Positions 23,801 to 37,094 are shown, counted from the first letter of the stretch. The stretch is 64,000 nucleotides of DNA from Dipteronia dyeriana (GCA_032871835.1 CM065301.1:15083291-15147290), one strand, 5' to 3'. Numbers and translations are program-made. The notes: generated by a model from the letters alone, not told the origin.

Positions 23801-24878
23801 AAAAATAACTAGACGATCTTTTTACTAAACCATTAATTGGAGATAGATTTGCAACTATTAAAAAAAAAACTTGGAATGTTGGTTCCTTCAAAGCTTGGTA
23901 TTGTGCATGTTCATGCAATCATTGATTCTTTCATATTTTAATAGTGTGCTTACCGGTACATATAAGCTTTGATCTTGAATGAAATCCATATTGATGAGAT
24001 AAGTTTGGTGGAAATTATGTGAATTTTTATTTTTTTGGTCATTGTTTTATCTTTTGTTTGTATAAGTTAGCCATCTTACAACAGTTTTTAATCATTTTCA
24101 TGGTTAAATAGATCAACCAAATTAAAACAAAGGGAAAATTGCACATATACCCAAAAATTTAAGTCTTTAACCATAATTGTACAAACATCCCTTGAAATTC
24201 GATAAGTAACATTATGAGTGGGCAAAAAAAAAAAAGGCAAAAAAAAAAAGAAGACAAACCAAGCTGAACCAACTCAAACCAAAACCGAATTTACATGTTC
24301 GGTTCGGTTTTCCTTAAATTCGATTTGAAACATTTTTAAAAAGGAACCGAAGTTCGTCGGTTCAATTTCGCTTTGGAGGATCTAAACAGAAATTGACCCA
24401 AGAAACTTGATATATAAATTAAAACCTACTTAACTTTTTTCCTCCATCAGCCACCACTCCCTCACTGCTCTCAACTCTCAGCATCCACATCTGCTCTTCA
24501 TCTCTCAACTCAGATCTATCACCTTTAGGTTAGGTTTTGACTCGTATTCTCTGGTGAATCCAATGAGACTCAACTGATGTGGGACTTTCTGGAGATGTGG
24601 AAAAACGTTTTGAAGTTAAATATGGTGTTTGAGGGAGGTTTGAAGACTGAAGAAGAACCGAAGAAATAGATTTTGAAAGGAACTGCGGTGCGGACAAGTC
24701 GCATAGACCGCAACATAGGGAGCGATCGATTAATCCAGGAGATCAAGCACGGTGCAGACCGCGGCGGAGGCAAAGACGCAGACCGCGGTATTCTGAGCGG
24801 TCATCTCCAGTGGCTTTCCGCAGTGTAGGGCACGGGTTGCAAACTATGGTAAAGACGAAGTTTGCCTAAATCATGAAT
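23801..24878. other. Intergenic, hAT-like debris, no recognised gene
   Basis: At 24230-24390 there are A-runs and opposed GGTTCGGTTTTCC / GGAACCGAAGTTC motifs, like the subterminal regions of some plant hAT elements (compare 38657-38830). A CT-rich stretch at 24430-24520 looks like an untranslated leader, and 24600-24830 is GC-richer. No protein family is recognised in any of it. Confidence 0.4.
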
Positions 24879-25560
24879 GTTGCGTGAAAATATGAAAGGT
24901 TTTCTTCTGGAAGTTCTTGTGCTTATCGAAAAGGAAAAAAAAGTTTCTCTTCATGAAGAATAGGAAAGTTATGTACTTGAAGAAACAAGATTTCTCTTTA
25001 ACAAGAAGACTTGTCATAAATAGAAAATAGTATTTATGTGGAACAAGTAATTCTTGTATATATAAAAGCAAGATTTTCTTTTATCTTAACCTCCCTATAA
25101 CTAGTATAAATAGAACCTTATAAATAGGTTATTTTGTGTGTAGCAAAAGGAAACATCATGTAACATCATAGAGTGGAGAGATCCGAGTGAGAAACCTATG
25201 GGAATATTCAGGGAGGGATCTAAGAGAATATCAGTGTATCAAGTTAAAGATCCGTGGGTGATATTCAAGGGAGACCTATGGGATATTGTGGTTCATGGTG
25301 AGGATCATGTGAGCGTTGTGAGCGTGGTTTTGGGTTGAGGTGTGAGAGAGAATCATTGAGTATATGTCTGTAATAATTTATCATATAGTGGAACTTTCTC
25401 TGTCATCCTGACAGCCTGTGGTTTTTTACCCGATTTAGGTTTTCCATATATATCTTGTGTTTTTATTGATTTATTTTCTCTCATCTATTTTTCTGCTGTA
25501 GATGTTATTAATTACTATAAATTATGGGTTTATATTAGATATGACGATTCCACGATCAAT
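24879..25560 (+). repeat. LTR-like remnant
   Basis: The segment has the profile of a plant LTR: a TATAAATAG-type box near 25115-25135 and a GTGGTTTTTTACCC...TTTTCCATATATATCTTGTGTTTTT segment (25421-25460), similar in pattern to the ends of other LTRs in this window. A degenerate TGGTTCAAAA near 25558 could be a decayed primer site. No coding region, paired LTR or target duplication was found, so the boundaries are guesses. Confidence 0.4.
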
Positions 25561-26470
25561 GGTTCAAAATTCTCATCACTTTCAATCAATACCGTTTGCA
25601 ATAGCTTATAAATTATAAGTGTTTGTCAAGTTTGTAACTTTTATCAAGCTGGAAGATAAATTTTAATAATCCTAAATATAATGACAAAATTATAATAACT
25701 TATAAATATTTTTTATATTGGCAGACTAGACCGCAGCCCAGTCCAACCTGAACAGTGTTTCGCCCTTGGTTGCACCTTCTTTTGCAACATACGGTGATCC
25801 TTTTAACCTAAATTCAAAAGAAATTAACTCCTTATGAATAATTTTAGTGCTTTAATATCGAATTCGAATTATAACTTTGCAAGAAGTTAAGATTCTCAAT
25901 TACTCAACTAGAGGTGTTAAAAAACAATTACGTGTTAAAAAACAATTACGTACCTCACCGTTCAATGTGATTTAATAGTAAATAGCATTAATTTAGGCCG
26001 ATAATATCGAATCGCACCACATCAAATACTATATATAACAACTATAAGAAAAAAACCAATTTTGCACTTAATATTAATTCTTCGCTACAATCATATGCTT
26101 TAACCATTTTTATAAAATTCAATATTTCTTCAAATATCAGCTTGAGAGTTGAGGCTCAAGGACTCGATTCGAACATCAAAATAAAAACATTGTTAAATTT
26201 TTTTATTCAATTTCATCTATAAACAATCTTTAAAATTTCACAGTAAGGGCTAATGCTTCGATTTGTAGAAACTAATAATGGTTGTGAAATTTTACAGAAA
26301 TAAAATATATATGTAAATCCTCTTATATACCAAAAAATGTAATTTTTTGACAAGTTTATCCTTATCAAAGGAAATTCATAACATTCTCTAATAAAAAACG
26401 TAATTCACTAATCCACTGAAACATGGGATTTCCGGCAACTAAGACCTAAAAATTGTACACTCTAGCTTTC
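25561..26470. other. Intergenic AT-rich sequence
   Basis: No gene, RNA or mobile element recognised. A 17-base unit GTTAAAAAACAATTACG is duplicated near 25917-25952. Confidence 0.45.
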
Positions 26471-26479
26471 TCTGTTTTT

Positions 26480-27125
26480 GTTTCTCATCCTCACGGTGGG
26501 ATGGGCGTGGGACCAATGGGGCGGGTGGGAGTCCTCCCACCCCATCCCCGTTCCTCAATCCTTTCACTACCTTCAAACTCTATTTATTTTCATTTTCAAT
26601 TCTAAATTTCCAATTATCAATTCAGAAATTGAAATTCAAAATTTAGAATCTGGACATTCATAATACTAAGTAATAACCCGTAACTACTAATTCAGGTTAA
26701 TATTATAATATAGTTTTTTTTTTAAATGTTAAAACTTTAGATATAAATTAAAATTAAAATAATATATTTATAATCCTTTTCTCCTCAGTACGCACCGATA
26801 TAAAATATATCAGTGCATTATATGTGGACCATAGATTATGGATAAACACTGACAAGTGTATACAGATTGGGTCAAAACAATTGAATCTTATAGCCCACGT
26901 GTAAAACACTGAAATCGGTAAGTATTGAGGAGAAATTTTATTTATATGTATATGTATATTGAGGAAATGGGGGAATGAGTTTGGGGGTCCTCCCACCACC
27001 TCCCTGATTTATAAAATTGGGCCAAATTTGCCCCCACCCCAAAACCTAATTAGAAGGAAAATTTGCTCCCATAACCCCACAAGGGCCCATGGGGGATGGG
27101 GATGTGACCTCATAGGAAAACGTCC
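26480..27125. mobile_element. GGGGAT/CCCACC-armed MITE-like segment
   Basis: Two GC-rich arms, 26490-26560 (GGGATGGGCG...TCCTCCCACCCC) and 26965-27105 (GGGGGTCCTCCCACC...GGGGGATGGGGATG), flank an AT-rich centre. This resembles the hAT MITE at 8262-8965 in composition and layout. I could not define matching terminal repeats or a target duplication, so the family is suggested only by resemblance. Confidence 0.4.
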
Positions 27126-27469
27126 ATCCATATCCCCAAACACAACTGTAGACATGAATATTTTAATTGTCAAACTAGTTTTGTAAGCAAATTAAATGAA
27201 GATGAGCTAAAACGACAAAATATCTGTAACATAGAAATTGATATGAAAAAGACATGGGACTAAAGAAGAATGTTTAAAAAGATCCCAAATGTGACCATTT
27301 TTGCTCATGAATTGCCATGAAATATTAGTCACCTGTGATGTATGTATGCAAATGCCCATTATAGACACTTTGATGAAACATCCCAAACAAACAAATTTAA
27401 TTTATAAATGAACAACATGAGCATCTTACATCTTCATCATTCACTGCCTACTAATGGCCCATCTTTTAC

Positions 27470-30400
27470 TCATCGGCCATCGGCAGAAGTGAAGGACTCG
27501 GCAAATCCAGGAGGTCTAGCTGGTATACTTCCCTTGCTGTCCTCAAAATTAGGACCAGAACGGCTCATGTGTCCATTTTCCGCTTTCTGCCAATCCCTCA
27601 ACATCTCTGCTAGAGGTACATTGTAATCAATTCCTGAAAAAGTCTTTGTTTCATCATCTGTTGGTATCCATTTCTCAACCAGAGGAGCCAGCACATTCAC
27701 TACATGGCACATATCAGGCCGATATAATGGCTCCCTTGATGTGCAGTGTCCGGCCAGTTCAGCAACGACGGAGATGCTTTTAAAGGTTTCTTCATTTGCT
27801 TCAAGAGTAGGATCAAGGCCACCCATAAGCCTCTCTTTGCTTGATTTGATTCGACAAAACCAATCAGCCAAGTATCGCGATTCCTCGGGGCGTTCCTCGC
27901 CGAGTGCAGTCATCCCAGTCAAAAGCTCCATCAATACCACACCAAAGCTGAACACGTCAACTTTCGTTGTGATTTTCCCCATCACTAAAAATAAACAAAA
28001 AATCTGATTTAATAGGCACATCAAAGTGAGATTATAAGATGACTAAAGAAATTAGAAAAGGTTGAGTCTATCTTAAAGGCAAAAGCCAAAAATCCCCAAA
28101 TTATTTTGGCACTAATTTATAATGCCTGGAAACTTTAAGTATATATGACCTGACAATTTAGCCCAAAACAAGGATCTATTTAGAATCACAAGTCACAATA
28201 CTAAAAATTTACTGCCTTCTTCAAAAAAGTATCTTGATGCATTATTTTAATCTGCATATATAATTATTCAAGATCATAATCCACCAACTATGTAGTTAAT
28301 CTCTAACTGCGTTCTCTTAAGCAAACAACCGAGCTAATTATTCAAGATTATAATTCACTTACTATGTAGTTAATCTGTAATCTGTACCTGAATTCTCTTA
28401 AGCAAACAAGAGAAATTTAACATATGTATGCCTCCTGGATAGTCAATGACCTTGGACTCAATTAGAAATGGATGCATACATTACTTTAGACGGTTCAAAA
28501 GGACAAAATATTTTTGTTATATATGAGAAACAGAATAAGACGTACAGGAACAGGACAACACAACTATCAGAGGAAGTACATAAAAAATGAGAACAAGAAT
28601 AAACAAACATAAAAATAACGGTGACAATAACAATGAACAAATGCAATCGTCACAGTATGACTATTGTAGCTCTTGCTCTGCAGTCTGCAAATGTGTAAAG
28701 TGTTCTCTCTACCAGGCTGTTAATGGAAACAAATTACCATCTTTCCAATTTGACAAAACTAAAGTAATCAAATGGTTTTCTTTCTAGGTTTCATATTAAT
28801 ACATGTACAGTTTATTGAATAAGGTCTTTATCATAACAATAAAGGTCTCCTGAAATGTTCAAAGACCAATACAAGACTTGTAAAGCACAACTCGATAAAT
28901 TTCATATTGCGCATTTACTAATCATGAATCCTTATGAGAGAAAGAGAACTTAATTTTAAATTTGTACTTACTTCGTTTACTAAAATCAGTTGGAAATCAA
29001 ATTATGTGGGTCCATAAAGAAATCAGGAATTAAGTTCCTAATGGAAAGTAAACATGATTCCCACCTCCCACTTTAGGAATCAAGTTCCATTTCCTAATTC
29101 CTTTTTCTATGGAACTTGGTTCCCTTTCATTTTATTCCCGGTTAGTAAACGCGAACTATAAAGAAAATTTTTGAGTTAAGATCAAGAAAGGTAGTAAAAG
29201 TTTATATTCAAAACAGTTATAGCAAAAACAATTTTATAATTTTTCACACTCAGAAGTCAGAATCCATTGCCAATGCAAAATGCAAGACTAATAAGGGTTC
29301 TAAGATGAAGAAATATGACCTGCATATTCAGGTGCAAGGTATCCAAATGTGCCAGCAAGCTTGGTCGCCACAGATTTCTCTCCATTTGGGGCCAGTTTCA
29401 CCAATCCAAAATCCGAAACTTTTGCCCGGAAGTAATCATCCAGAAGAATGTTGGAAGATTTGAGATCGCGGTGTATAAAGGTCTGGAGTGCAAGACTATG
29501 AAGATACTCCATTCCTCTCGCAACATCCAAAGCAATAATGAGCCTCTGCATCAATGTTAAAGGCTCCAAATCTAGTCTCTTCCAGTGAAAAAGATGTCTG
29601 CTTAGAGCACCATGAGGCATGTACTCATAGACCAGAAGCCTTTCGTTGCCTTCAACGGAATAACCCAAAAGAGACACCAGGTGTCGGTGCCTGACCTTAG
29701 AAAGAACACCTATTTCAGCCTGAAATTCGTCCAGCCCTTTGCCGATCATCACACCAGTCTCCATTCTCTTGACAGCTACCTTTGTCCCATCATCTAGTTC
29801 ACCCTTATAAACTGTTCCAAACCCACCACGGCCAAGCTCATTATGTGGTGCAAAATTATCTGTTACCTTGCGAAGAACTTGAACGGATATTACCAGATTC
29901 CCAGACTGAACCACATGTGAGCTCTCGGTTGTACCACTGTTATAACTCCCAGAACTAGCTCCAGTTTGACTTGATAAGGTTCCTGTAGTGTTACTTGAAA
30001 CTGCAACCTTAATCATATTTTCAGGATCAGATGGGTCTCTAGGATGAACCACAATGGAACTAGAAGCCTCCAAAGTGCCCTTCTTCTTCTTACAGCAGTA
30101 ATAAGATAGAAGAACCAGAATAAGAACCAGAACTACAGAAACTGCTATTCCTGCAATAACTAATAGCTTCGATCTTCTCGAACTTGTAGGTTGGGTGCTC
30201 ACTTGAACAGAAGTTCCTGGTGGAGTGTTTTTAGGTGATGAAGGTTGTCCACTGCCTGATGAGCCACCGCTTGGTGGAGATTTTGAACCCGTAGGGGGAG
30301 GAGAGGGTGGACTCATACGGGGTGAAGGTGAACCATCCAAAAGAGGATTTCCATCTATTACAAGCTTCACACCGCGACCAAATTTTGGCAATGGAGGCCC

Positions 30401-31684
30401 AATATTGTTATTACTTAAGTCCAATGATGTCAAGGATTTCATTTCCGTGAAATTCTTTGGAATTGTACCATTTATTCTGTTTTCTCCAAGTCTAATTTGT
30501 TTCAGAGAATCTAAATTGGCAATCCACGGACTAAGAGTGCCACTAAGATTACTTCTAGGCAAATTAAGCATGGAAACCTTAGAGTTTGAATCGCAAGTCA
30601 ATCCGAACCATGGTCCTTGACATGGATTATTACCAGACCATTTAGAAACGAGATTCAAAGGGTAATTCAAACGACTAAGAAAATCCAACAATACATTAAC
30701 ATCAGAGGAACAGGCAACACCAGGTTTAGATTGACAAAATAAGTTAGAATCATAAGAAACTTTACCGGCCGCCTTAAATAGTGGTATGGCACCCATCAGC
30801 AAATTATTGTTCAAATCCAATAAATCCAGCTCCATATTAGCCAAGCTGTGAGGAATGAACCCAACAAGCTGGTTCTTGTTGAGATTGAGTTGTTTCAACG
30901 AAGAAAGAGCCCCAATATCCTCCGGAATAGTCCCCGTGAATTTGTTTCCATGAAGCCATAGCTGATTCAAATTAACCATCTTAGCAACCACATCAATTGG
31001 ACCAGTCATTCCCCCACCATCTTGATTGTTCAACCACAAAGTTTGCATCAAGGACGGACCAAAACTGGCCGGAATCTCACCGGACAATCTATTGTAAGAC
31101 AATTTCAAATCCGTAAGAGCTGGCAATTTGCCTAAATAATCTGGCAGCGGCCCAACCAAATTACAATCCATCAAAGAAAGGGTTTGAAGCAGAACTGAAT
31201 TTGCCAAACTATCAGGAAGAGACCATCCAGTAGTCTTGTTAAAAGGATTAGAATCTAAAGCCAAGATTTGAATACTAGTAAGTCCATCGAAAAAATCAGA
31301 TGGAATGGTATCAAACTCATTTTTATCTAAGAAAAGTTTTTCCAAATCCGATAAGCCACTAAAAGAGGGCAATTTTCCATTTAACTGGTTTCCTTGGAGT
31401 CCTAAATTGTAGAGCTTTTCCAGTTGATTGAAATTTTGAGGCAGAAGTCCCTTGAGACCAAGATTTTTGGCTTGGAGTTGTGTAACTCTGTCGCCAGAAC
31501 AGAAGACATATTGCCACTTAGAGCCACATGGATCATCATCTCCATGCTCTGGCCATTTGAGAAGCTCTGGATTTTCCAATCCATTCTTGAAATCCATCAG
31601 AATTTTCAAGTCATTGGGATCTGTCTCACTATAAGCCACTGGAATTAAACACAGAATAAGAAGAAGAACAATGTAAAACTCCAT
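27470..31684 (-). CDS. TMK-family leucine-rich-repeat receptor kinase
   Basis: Plasma-membrane receptor kinase of the TMK family, known in Arabidopsis for auxin-linked growth signalling. There are two exons: 31684-29320 and 27984-27470, with a GT...AG intron at 29319-27985 falling just after the APE motif. Together they give 959 residues, close to known TMKs. In order: signal peptide (about 1-19); two LRR blocks separated by a Cys-containing non-LRR island (about 317-364); Pro/Ser-rich stalk (450-500); transmembrane helix (507-531); KKKK stop-transfer; kinase. The Gly loop is GRGGFGTVYKG, the ATP lysine is Lys639 (VAVKRM), the catalytic loop is HRDLKSSN (738 on), DFG is at 758 and APE at 784. 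The ATG at 31684 was chosen over an upstream in-frame ATG (31744) because it starts a clean signal peptide. All catalytic residues are present and no stops interrupt it. Which TMK paralogue it matches is not resolved. Confidence 0.93.
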
Positions 31685-32260
31685 ATCAAACCCACAATGC
31701 ACCTTGAAAATGAAAACCCACATGCATATATAAACCAAAAACACAGGATCCAGAGACAGAAGAGAGCTTTCAATGGCAGCTTATGAAAACCCCAGAAAAA
31801 CAAAACTTACACGTTGTTGTTTTTTTTTTTACAATTCTGAGACAGAGACAGAGACAGAGACAATGAGATAATTTTTATTATGGTATAAAAGGGATTCAAT
31901 CCACATATCATGTGACAAGATCTCAAAGACTCAAAACCCTACAAAGAATAGTGAGAGATCAGCAATTGACAGTCACACTTGGTTTCTTAAAAAAAAAAAA
32001 AAAAATTCCTTTTTGTTGCTTTTCATTTTCATTTTGGGTATATAAATTTTGAAATTACAGTTTTGGCCTTAAGTTGGAAGCAGTGGCAACACTTTGGACT
32101 TGCAGGATATCGCTGTCGGCTTCGTGACACGCGGCCATTTTTTTTAGCTTTGGAAGGATTCAAAGCAAATAATATTAAAAAAAATAATAAAATGGAATGA
32201 AAAGTGGGTCCCATCTAGATTACATGCTTACATGGCGGCTTTTCATTAAAACAAACAAAA
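31685..32260 (-). promoter_or_regulatory. Upstream region of the TMK gene
   Basis: Contains a GAGACA hexamer run at 31844-31862 and an A-run at 31989-32005, consistent with a CT-rich leader and promoter on the minus strand. No specific element can be assigned with confidence. Confidence 0.35.
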
Positions 32261-33560
32261 GCACCGCAAATATCGGTCGGAAATATTACAAGCTCAATAC
32301 TCTTGTGTCTGGTACAAATGATAATACTGTGTGTGTGTCTGGTAATATCTCAGTTGACTGAAACTTTTATTTGATTGGATATTCAATCACTTGTTAAAAT
32401 TTTAGAAAATCAAATATTATATGTATTCAAAACTTCTTTATACATGCACTACCACATTTTCCCCCTTCACTTGTAATATGGGTTTGAGTCTCACCGGATA
32501 AAAAAGGAATTTCGATTGAAATCAATGGTGTGTTTATCGATCGAAAATCTATAAAAGGAAAATATAACATGATTAATGATTCGTGATTATAATATTTATT
32601 AAAAACGGTTAGAAATCTAACTAACTTTAATTGGAGAAGGGAGATTTAACATAATTAATGATTTGTGATTATAAAATTTATTAAAAACGTTTACGATTTT
32701 AACTGACTTGAATTCGAAAATCCGGAGAATGGAAATATAACATAATTAATGATTCGTGATTATAATGTTTATTAAAAACAGTTACGAATCTTACTGCTTT
32801 TAACACGTAAATAAGGAGAAAAAGAATTTAATTAATTCTTTCCTCCCGTTTAAGGAATTAAGATTTCTTTACTAATAGAAGTTGATCCACGCACTTTCAT
32901 TTACGTTCTTAATTAAAAAAACACTTTAATTACTTTTTAAAAGAAACATAAAAGTAAATCTATAATTCAATCATATAACAGTAATATCTTATAAGATTTT
33001 TAAAAGTTATATAAAAATTCAAATCTATAATTCAAAATTCAAATCATATCCAATTTCATTTTTACAGTAGTGTCTTATAAGATTTTTAAAAGTTATATAA
33101 AAATTCAAATCATTCTTTAAATTTATAAATATTTTTACTTTGATATTTTCACAATCAATCATAAAATTAAAATTTAAAATGTGATTACATATGCGCTTAA
33201 AAAAATATTTTAATGAAAAGATGGTGGATAATGCGTAGGAGGCTTTTACAAACACCAATGGAAGAAGACAAGAGGGCCCCCATACGTTGAAACTCATTGG
33301 GATTTGGAGTGAAATTTAGGATTGTTATTGTTGGTCTGACAAAAGATATGCTCTTTTTTTAATTAATTATAGATTCAAATCTAAGCTCTTTCATTCTTCC
33401 CATCTTTAAACATATATTCTTTATTCTTGTCTAAAAAAATGTATTATATGTTCATATATTCCACCACTTGTATCTGGCATCCTAAGTTAGTTTTGAGGAC
33501 AAAATAGTAAATTTATAAATTATATACCAATACATCTATTCAACCCTTTTTTAATACCAA
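32261..33560. other. AT-rich intergenic region with local repeats
   Basis: No gene recognised. It holds the 90-bp triplicate at 32556-32819. A 39-base direct repeat (TCTTATAAGATTTTTAAAAG...) occurs at about 32988-33027 and 33073-33112. Confidence 0.5.
32556..32819 (+). repeat. Three tandem copies of a ~90-bp AT-rich unit
   Basis: Each copy contains ATTAATGATT.GTGATTATAA followed by TTTATTAAAAAC and ends in GGAGAA. Starts are near 32556, 32639 and 32729. The copies have diverged by substitutions. Confidence 0.8.
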
Positions 33561-33569
33561 ACAGCATAA

Positions 33570-33905
33570 ATGGTATATGTTATTCTCTCCATCCCTCATA
33601 CTCTCTCTCTTCGTCTTACCAAACATAGCTTAAAGCATATTGTTTCGGATGGAGCAGGGTTCTACTCCCTTAAGGAGCATATTTTCCTGCAGGAGCTCTA
33701 TTCACCGCGTAGGGGGATCAGGTGTGGTGGTGGCAAAGAAAGGGTGGAAGAGGTCGGTAGTGTTGCTGATGAGAGCTTGTTTACGATTTGAGGAACATGG
33801 GTCATTGTTTCGTTTGGTGATGTCATTGGTGGTTGCTAAACGGTGGAGGAAGAAGGTGAAGGCATACGAAGGGTTTACTTGGCGGAGGTTGATAGGGGAG
33901 AGAGG
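33570..33905 (+). other. GC-richer segment of unknown nature
   Basis: More GC-rich than its surroundings, with overlapping frames of 73 and 94 codons (the latter rich in Arg, Val and Trp). I recognise no domain. A hAT element inserted at its right edge. It could be a gene fragment, but nothing in the sequence shows it. Confidence 0.3.
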
Positions 33906-33913
33906 GTCGACAT

Positions 33914-35367
33914 CAGGGACGTAACCAGGATTGAAGACTAGGGTATGCTAGAATTATTTTTTATTGAACATCAGCATCATCCGGATAGGAGAACATAAAA
34001 TAAATACTTTATAAAATTTTATTTTATTTTTAAAATATTAAATTAAATTATAAGAGAACATGAAACAAATGGGAACACTAATTAAATTATACAATATTCT
34101 TATATTAGTTTGACTCATTCTAAATATACTAATATAATATTTTAAGAAATTTAATGAAATTCATTTATCAATATCGTTATTTTGTAATTTTAAAGTTGGA
34201 ATAAATAATAATTGGATTACTCCTAAAATCTCCTTATCTATATTTGACAATAACCCTAAAATTTCAAAACAAAATAAAATATTTTTTTAAAGTAACAAAA
34301 TGAAATATTTAAAGTCATAATATTCACTCAAACATATCTAAATGTTGATGTTGATAAAAAGATTTAACCAAGTTAAAAAAAATAGGAAGAAATAATTGTT
34401 ATTATTAAAAAAAAAGGAAAATAAAAGATTATATTTTTTACTATGACTGGGAATTAAAATTGTTGACGTTCGTTTCTGGATTTTGTCAGAAAAGTCAACA
34501 AGGACCGGATTTTAGCTAAAAATCAAAGAGGAGAGAAAAATGAAGTAATAAGACACAAGTTTTACGTGGTAAAACTCCGGTGATCGGAGAAACATCCACG
34601 GGTGGTTATATGATCCACCTAGCCAAAATCCACTATGAAGAAAGTAATTACAACCCTCGATCTCTCTTTCTCTCTTTTAATATTTTTTGTATCACTGCTG
34701 TGTCTGCTATATCGCCTATATGAGATTATGAGTCTATTTATACGTTTTATAGAACCCTAATGCCTTTTACAAGTAATACAAGATCTTTATATTTAATTGT
34801 GATTTTGGTTACTTGCTTGAAGTATATTTGTCTTCTTTCCTGTTTCGGAAGCTAGTAATGAGATTAAATGCGATTCTAGTAGCAAGGTCCGATTAGGACT
34901 TATTTCCTTATAAGAGTAGACTTCTTGGAGAATCAAAAGTGTTCTCGGAGGAGGAACCATTTATGCTTAATATTCTCTTTCTTTAGAATCCTTCTTTAAT
35001 AAGGAGCATTTTGACTTGACTTGACTTGTGGACTACTCTCTAAGCTTCTTACTCGGTTGTCGTGCTTATCCCGAGTATAATGTTAAGTATGCTGGTCCGA
35101 ATGACGTCTCATGATCCGATTGAAAAATGTCTTTTTACTCACCCCGAGTAAGTTTAATTGTTTTAGCTGATCCCGAGTAGGTCTTGCCTTGATAATTGTT
35201 TACTCGGGTTTCTTCTCCTTAATGACGCCTCGTAGGATGTTTCCTGAGTGTTTATTTGAACGTCTATCTGGCAACTTTCTCCCTCTTGTTGATGACATGT
35301 ATACTTGGTGAAATTCACATACGACAAAAATTAATTGTTTTTTTAGCTCTACATAGATCCGCCCATG
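33914..35367. mobile_element. Short hAT element split by a solo LTR
   Basis: The element begins CAGGGACGTAACCAG and ends with the complement of CATGGGCGGATCTATG, an imperfect pair like the CAGGGGCGG ends of the hAT/Tip100 group. Flanking 8-mers GTCGACAT (33906-33913) and GTCAACAT (35368-35375) match at 7 of 8 positions. Once the 866-bp solo LTR and its duplicated target are removed, about 580 bases of non-coding AT-rich hAT sequence remain. Confidence 0.7.
34461..35326 (-). repeat. Solo LTR (866 bp) with perfect target duplication
   Basis: It starts TGTTGACG and ends CGACA on the plus strand. It is flanked by a perfect 5-bp duplication AAAAT (34456-34460 and 35327-35331). No internal region is present, so it is a solo LTR left by recombination between two LTRs. 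Blocks such as ACTATGAAGAAA, GATTATGAGTCTATTTATA and ATAGAACCCTAAT match the gypsy LTR at 60481-61149. This makes it a relative of that family and gives the minus-strand orientation. The left third of the element has repeated CCCGAGTA motifs (35070-35210). Confidence 0.9.
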
Positions 35368-35375
35368 GTCAACAT

Positions 35376-36720
35376 GGAAGGAAATAAGTACGGATGAGAG
35401 TTTAGGGACAATGCTACTGATGATGGAGTTTAGGCATTCGACAAAATGTCAATGATAATTGTGCTATTTTGATGCCTTTTTCAATTAACCCAATTAATGT
35501 TCGTAATTGGTTCGTTCAGGTGAGATAATCGATAATAATGAGAAGAAGTTGTAGAATATGAGGAAGGCTATTTGTCTTAGCTGTTTGGGGACCGAGAAAA
35601 GAAAAAGAAAAAGAAAAGGCAAAGAATTTGAAGAAAAAAAAAGGAATGAAATTGGAAGAAACAAATGCAAGAAGATTTTTTTTTAAAAAAAAATTATATG
35701 TTTAAATATTAATTTTAAAAATAAAATTAAAAATAAATAACCGGCGATATTTTAGTCAGTTTTCATTAAATATTTAGTAACGCTTAGGGTTAGAGTTGAT
35801 TGATCGAGGTCAAATACCAACAGGAGCAGCATGAGATGTCTGTACAATTATAAACAAAAGTTCCATATGTGTAGTTATATTAAATATCTCGGGAAGTTTG
35901 TGCAGTTTGACTTGAAAGAGAATCAAAATCAGAAAAATATATTCTAAATTAAGAAAAAAGTATAAAATAAAGTGTATATGGTTTTTTTTTTTGAAAGGTA
36001 TATGGTAATTCTTTGATTGTCGAATCTGCACATATAAAATCATAAATTATTTGTATCTATTTATGGTAAATTTGACAATATATTTATATAAAGTAAAAAA
36101 TAAAACTGTTTTCTACAAAATCATATAGACACAAAGAAAAATAGTATGTTAAAAAATTGGTATTGTTTTTTTTTAATCTAAAAATTTAAAATTATTTCTT
36201 TTATAATTTCGACATAATATAATATTGGATAAAATTTTCAAAATTGATTAATCTATAATTAAGCAAGTATTGACGATTATTTTAAAAAGTTAAAAAGTAG
36301 GTGAGTAAACCTAGTAAAATTTTAAACAACCACTAATTGACACGATCCAAAACCATTTGATAAAAAATGTTTGATGGATCTAGCTTTATCAAATCCGATT
36401 GTCAAAGAGTCCATCCATAAAACTATAATATAATGGGTCATTTTTTTGGTTTACCTTTAAAAAACTGATAATTCATTATTAAACTGTTAGTTATTAATAA
36501 TAAATCAATTTTATTATTATTTCTAATTTACTATTATTTTTAATTCTCTTACTATTCTTTATATTCTCTACTTTTTTCCTTCTCTTGATTTTTTCATAAT
36601 CAAACTCCATTTTTTGTTAAAAACTCATTTTAAGATTTTATTATTATTATTATTATTGGAGAGCTATTTTCTATTATGCTATTTAGATGTGCTAATGCTA
36701 TAATTTAGCATAAAGTTAAA
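35376..36720. other. AT-rich intergenic region
   Basis: No gene or clear element recognised. Long A/T runs, a ring of purine-rich repeats at 35600-35700 (GAAAAAGAAAAAGAAAAG), and a TTA trinucleotide run near 36640. Confidence 0.45.
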
Positions 36721-37094
36721 AAAAAACATCCTCAAATGCAATACCAAATTTGATATATGATATTCTAACACAAAGAATAACATATGTCAAATTTGGCACA
36801 ACAATAAATTCTACTTTTTTAATTATAAAAATACCATTGTTTAATTACATTGAATGGATTAATTATTGATTTTTATAATTTTAAACGATAAAAATATTAT
36901 ATAAATTGAATGCATTAATTATATTTGTTGATTTCTATAATTTTTAAATAATAAAAAAATAAAAATAACATTTCAAATGAAATTCTAAATTGTAGTACAA
37001 TACTAAAATGATGTGCTGATGTGCCAAATATAGTATTTTACTATTTTTTGTGCCAAATTTAGCATTGGTATTGACATATGCATTGGAGATGGCC
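36721..37094. mobile_element. Tourist-like (PIF/Harbinger) MITE
   Basis: The right end reads, on the complement, GGCCATCTCCAATGCATATG and is followed outside by TAA. The left end AACATCCTCAAATGCAATACC is an imperfect inverted match. The interior is AT-rich with repeated CAAATTTGGCACA blocks and no gene. The left boundary is uncertain by a few bases. Confidence 0.6.

Noticed and set aside
29315..31648. Plus-strand open frames opposite the TMK gene
   Set aside because: Antisense shadows of a well-supported coding exon with no recognisable motifs of their own.
33570..33924. 94-codon ORF as a small gene
   Set aside because: No domain, no splice or leader signals; composition differs from neighbours but nothing identifies a product.
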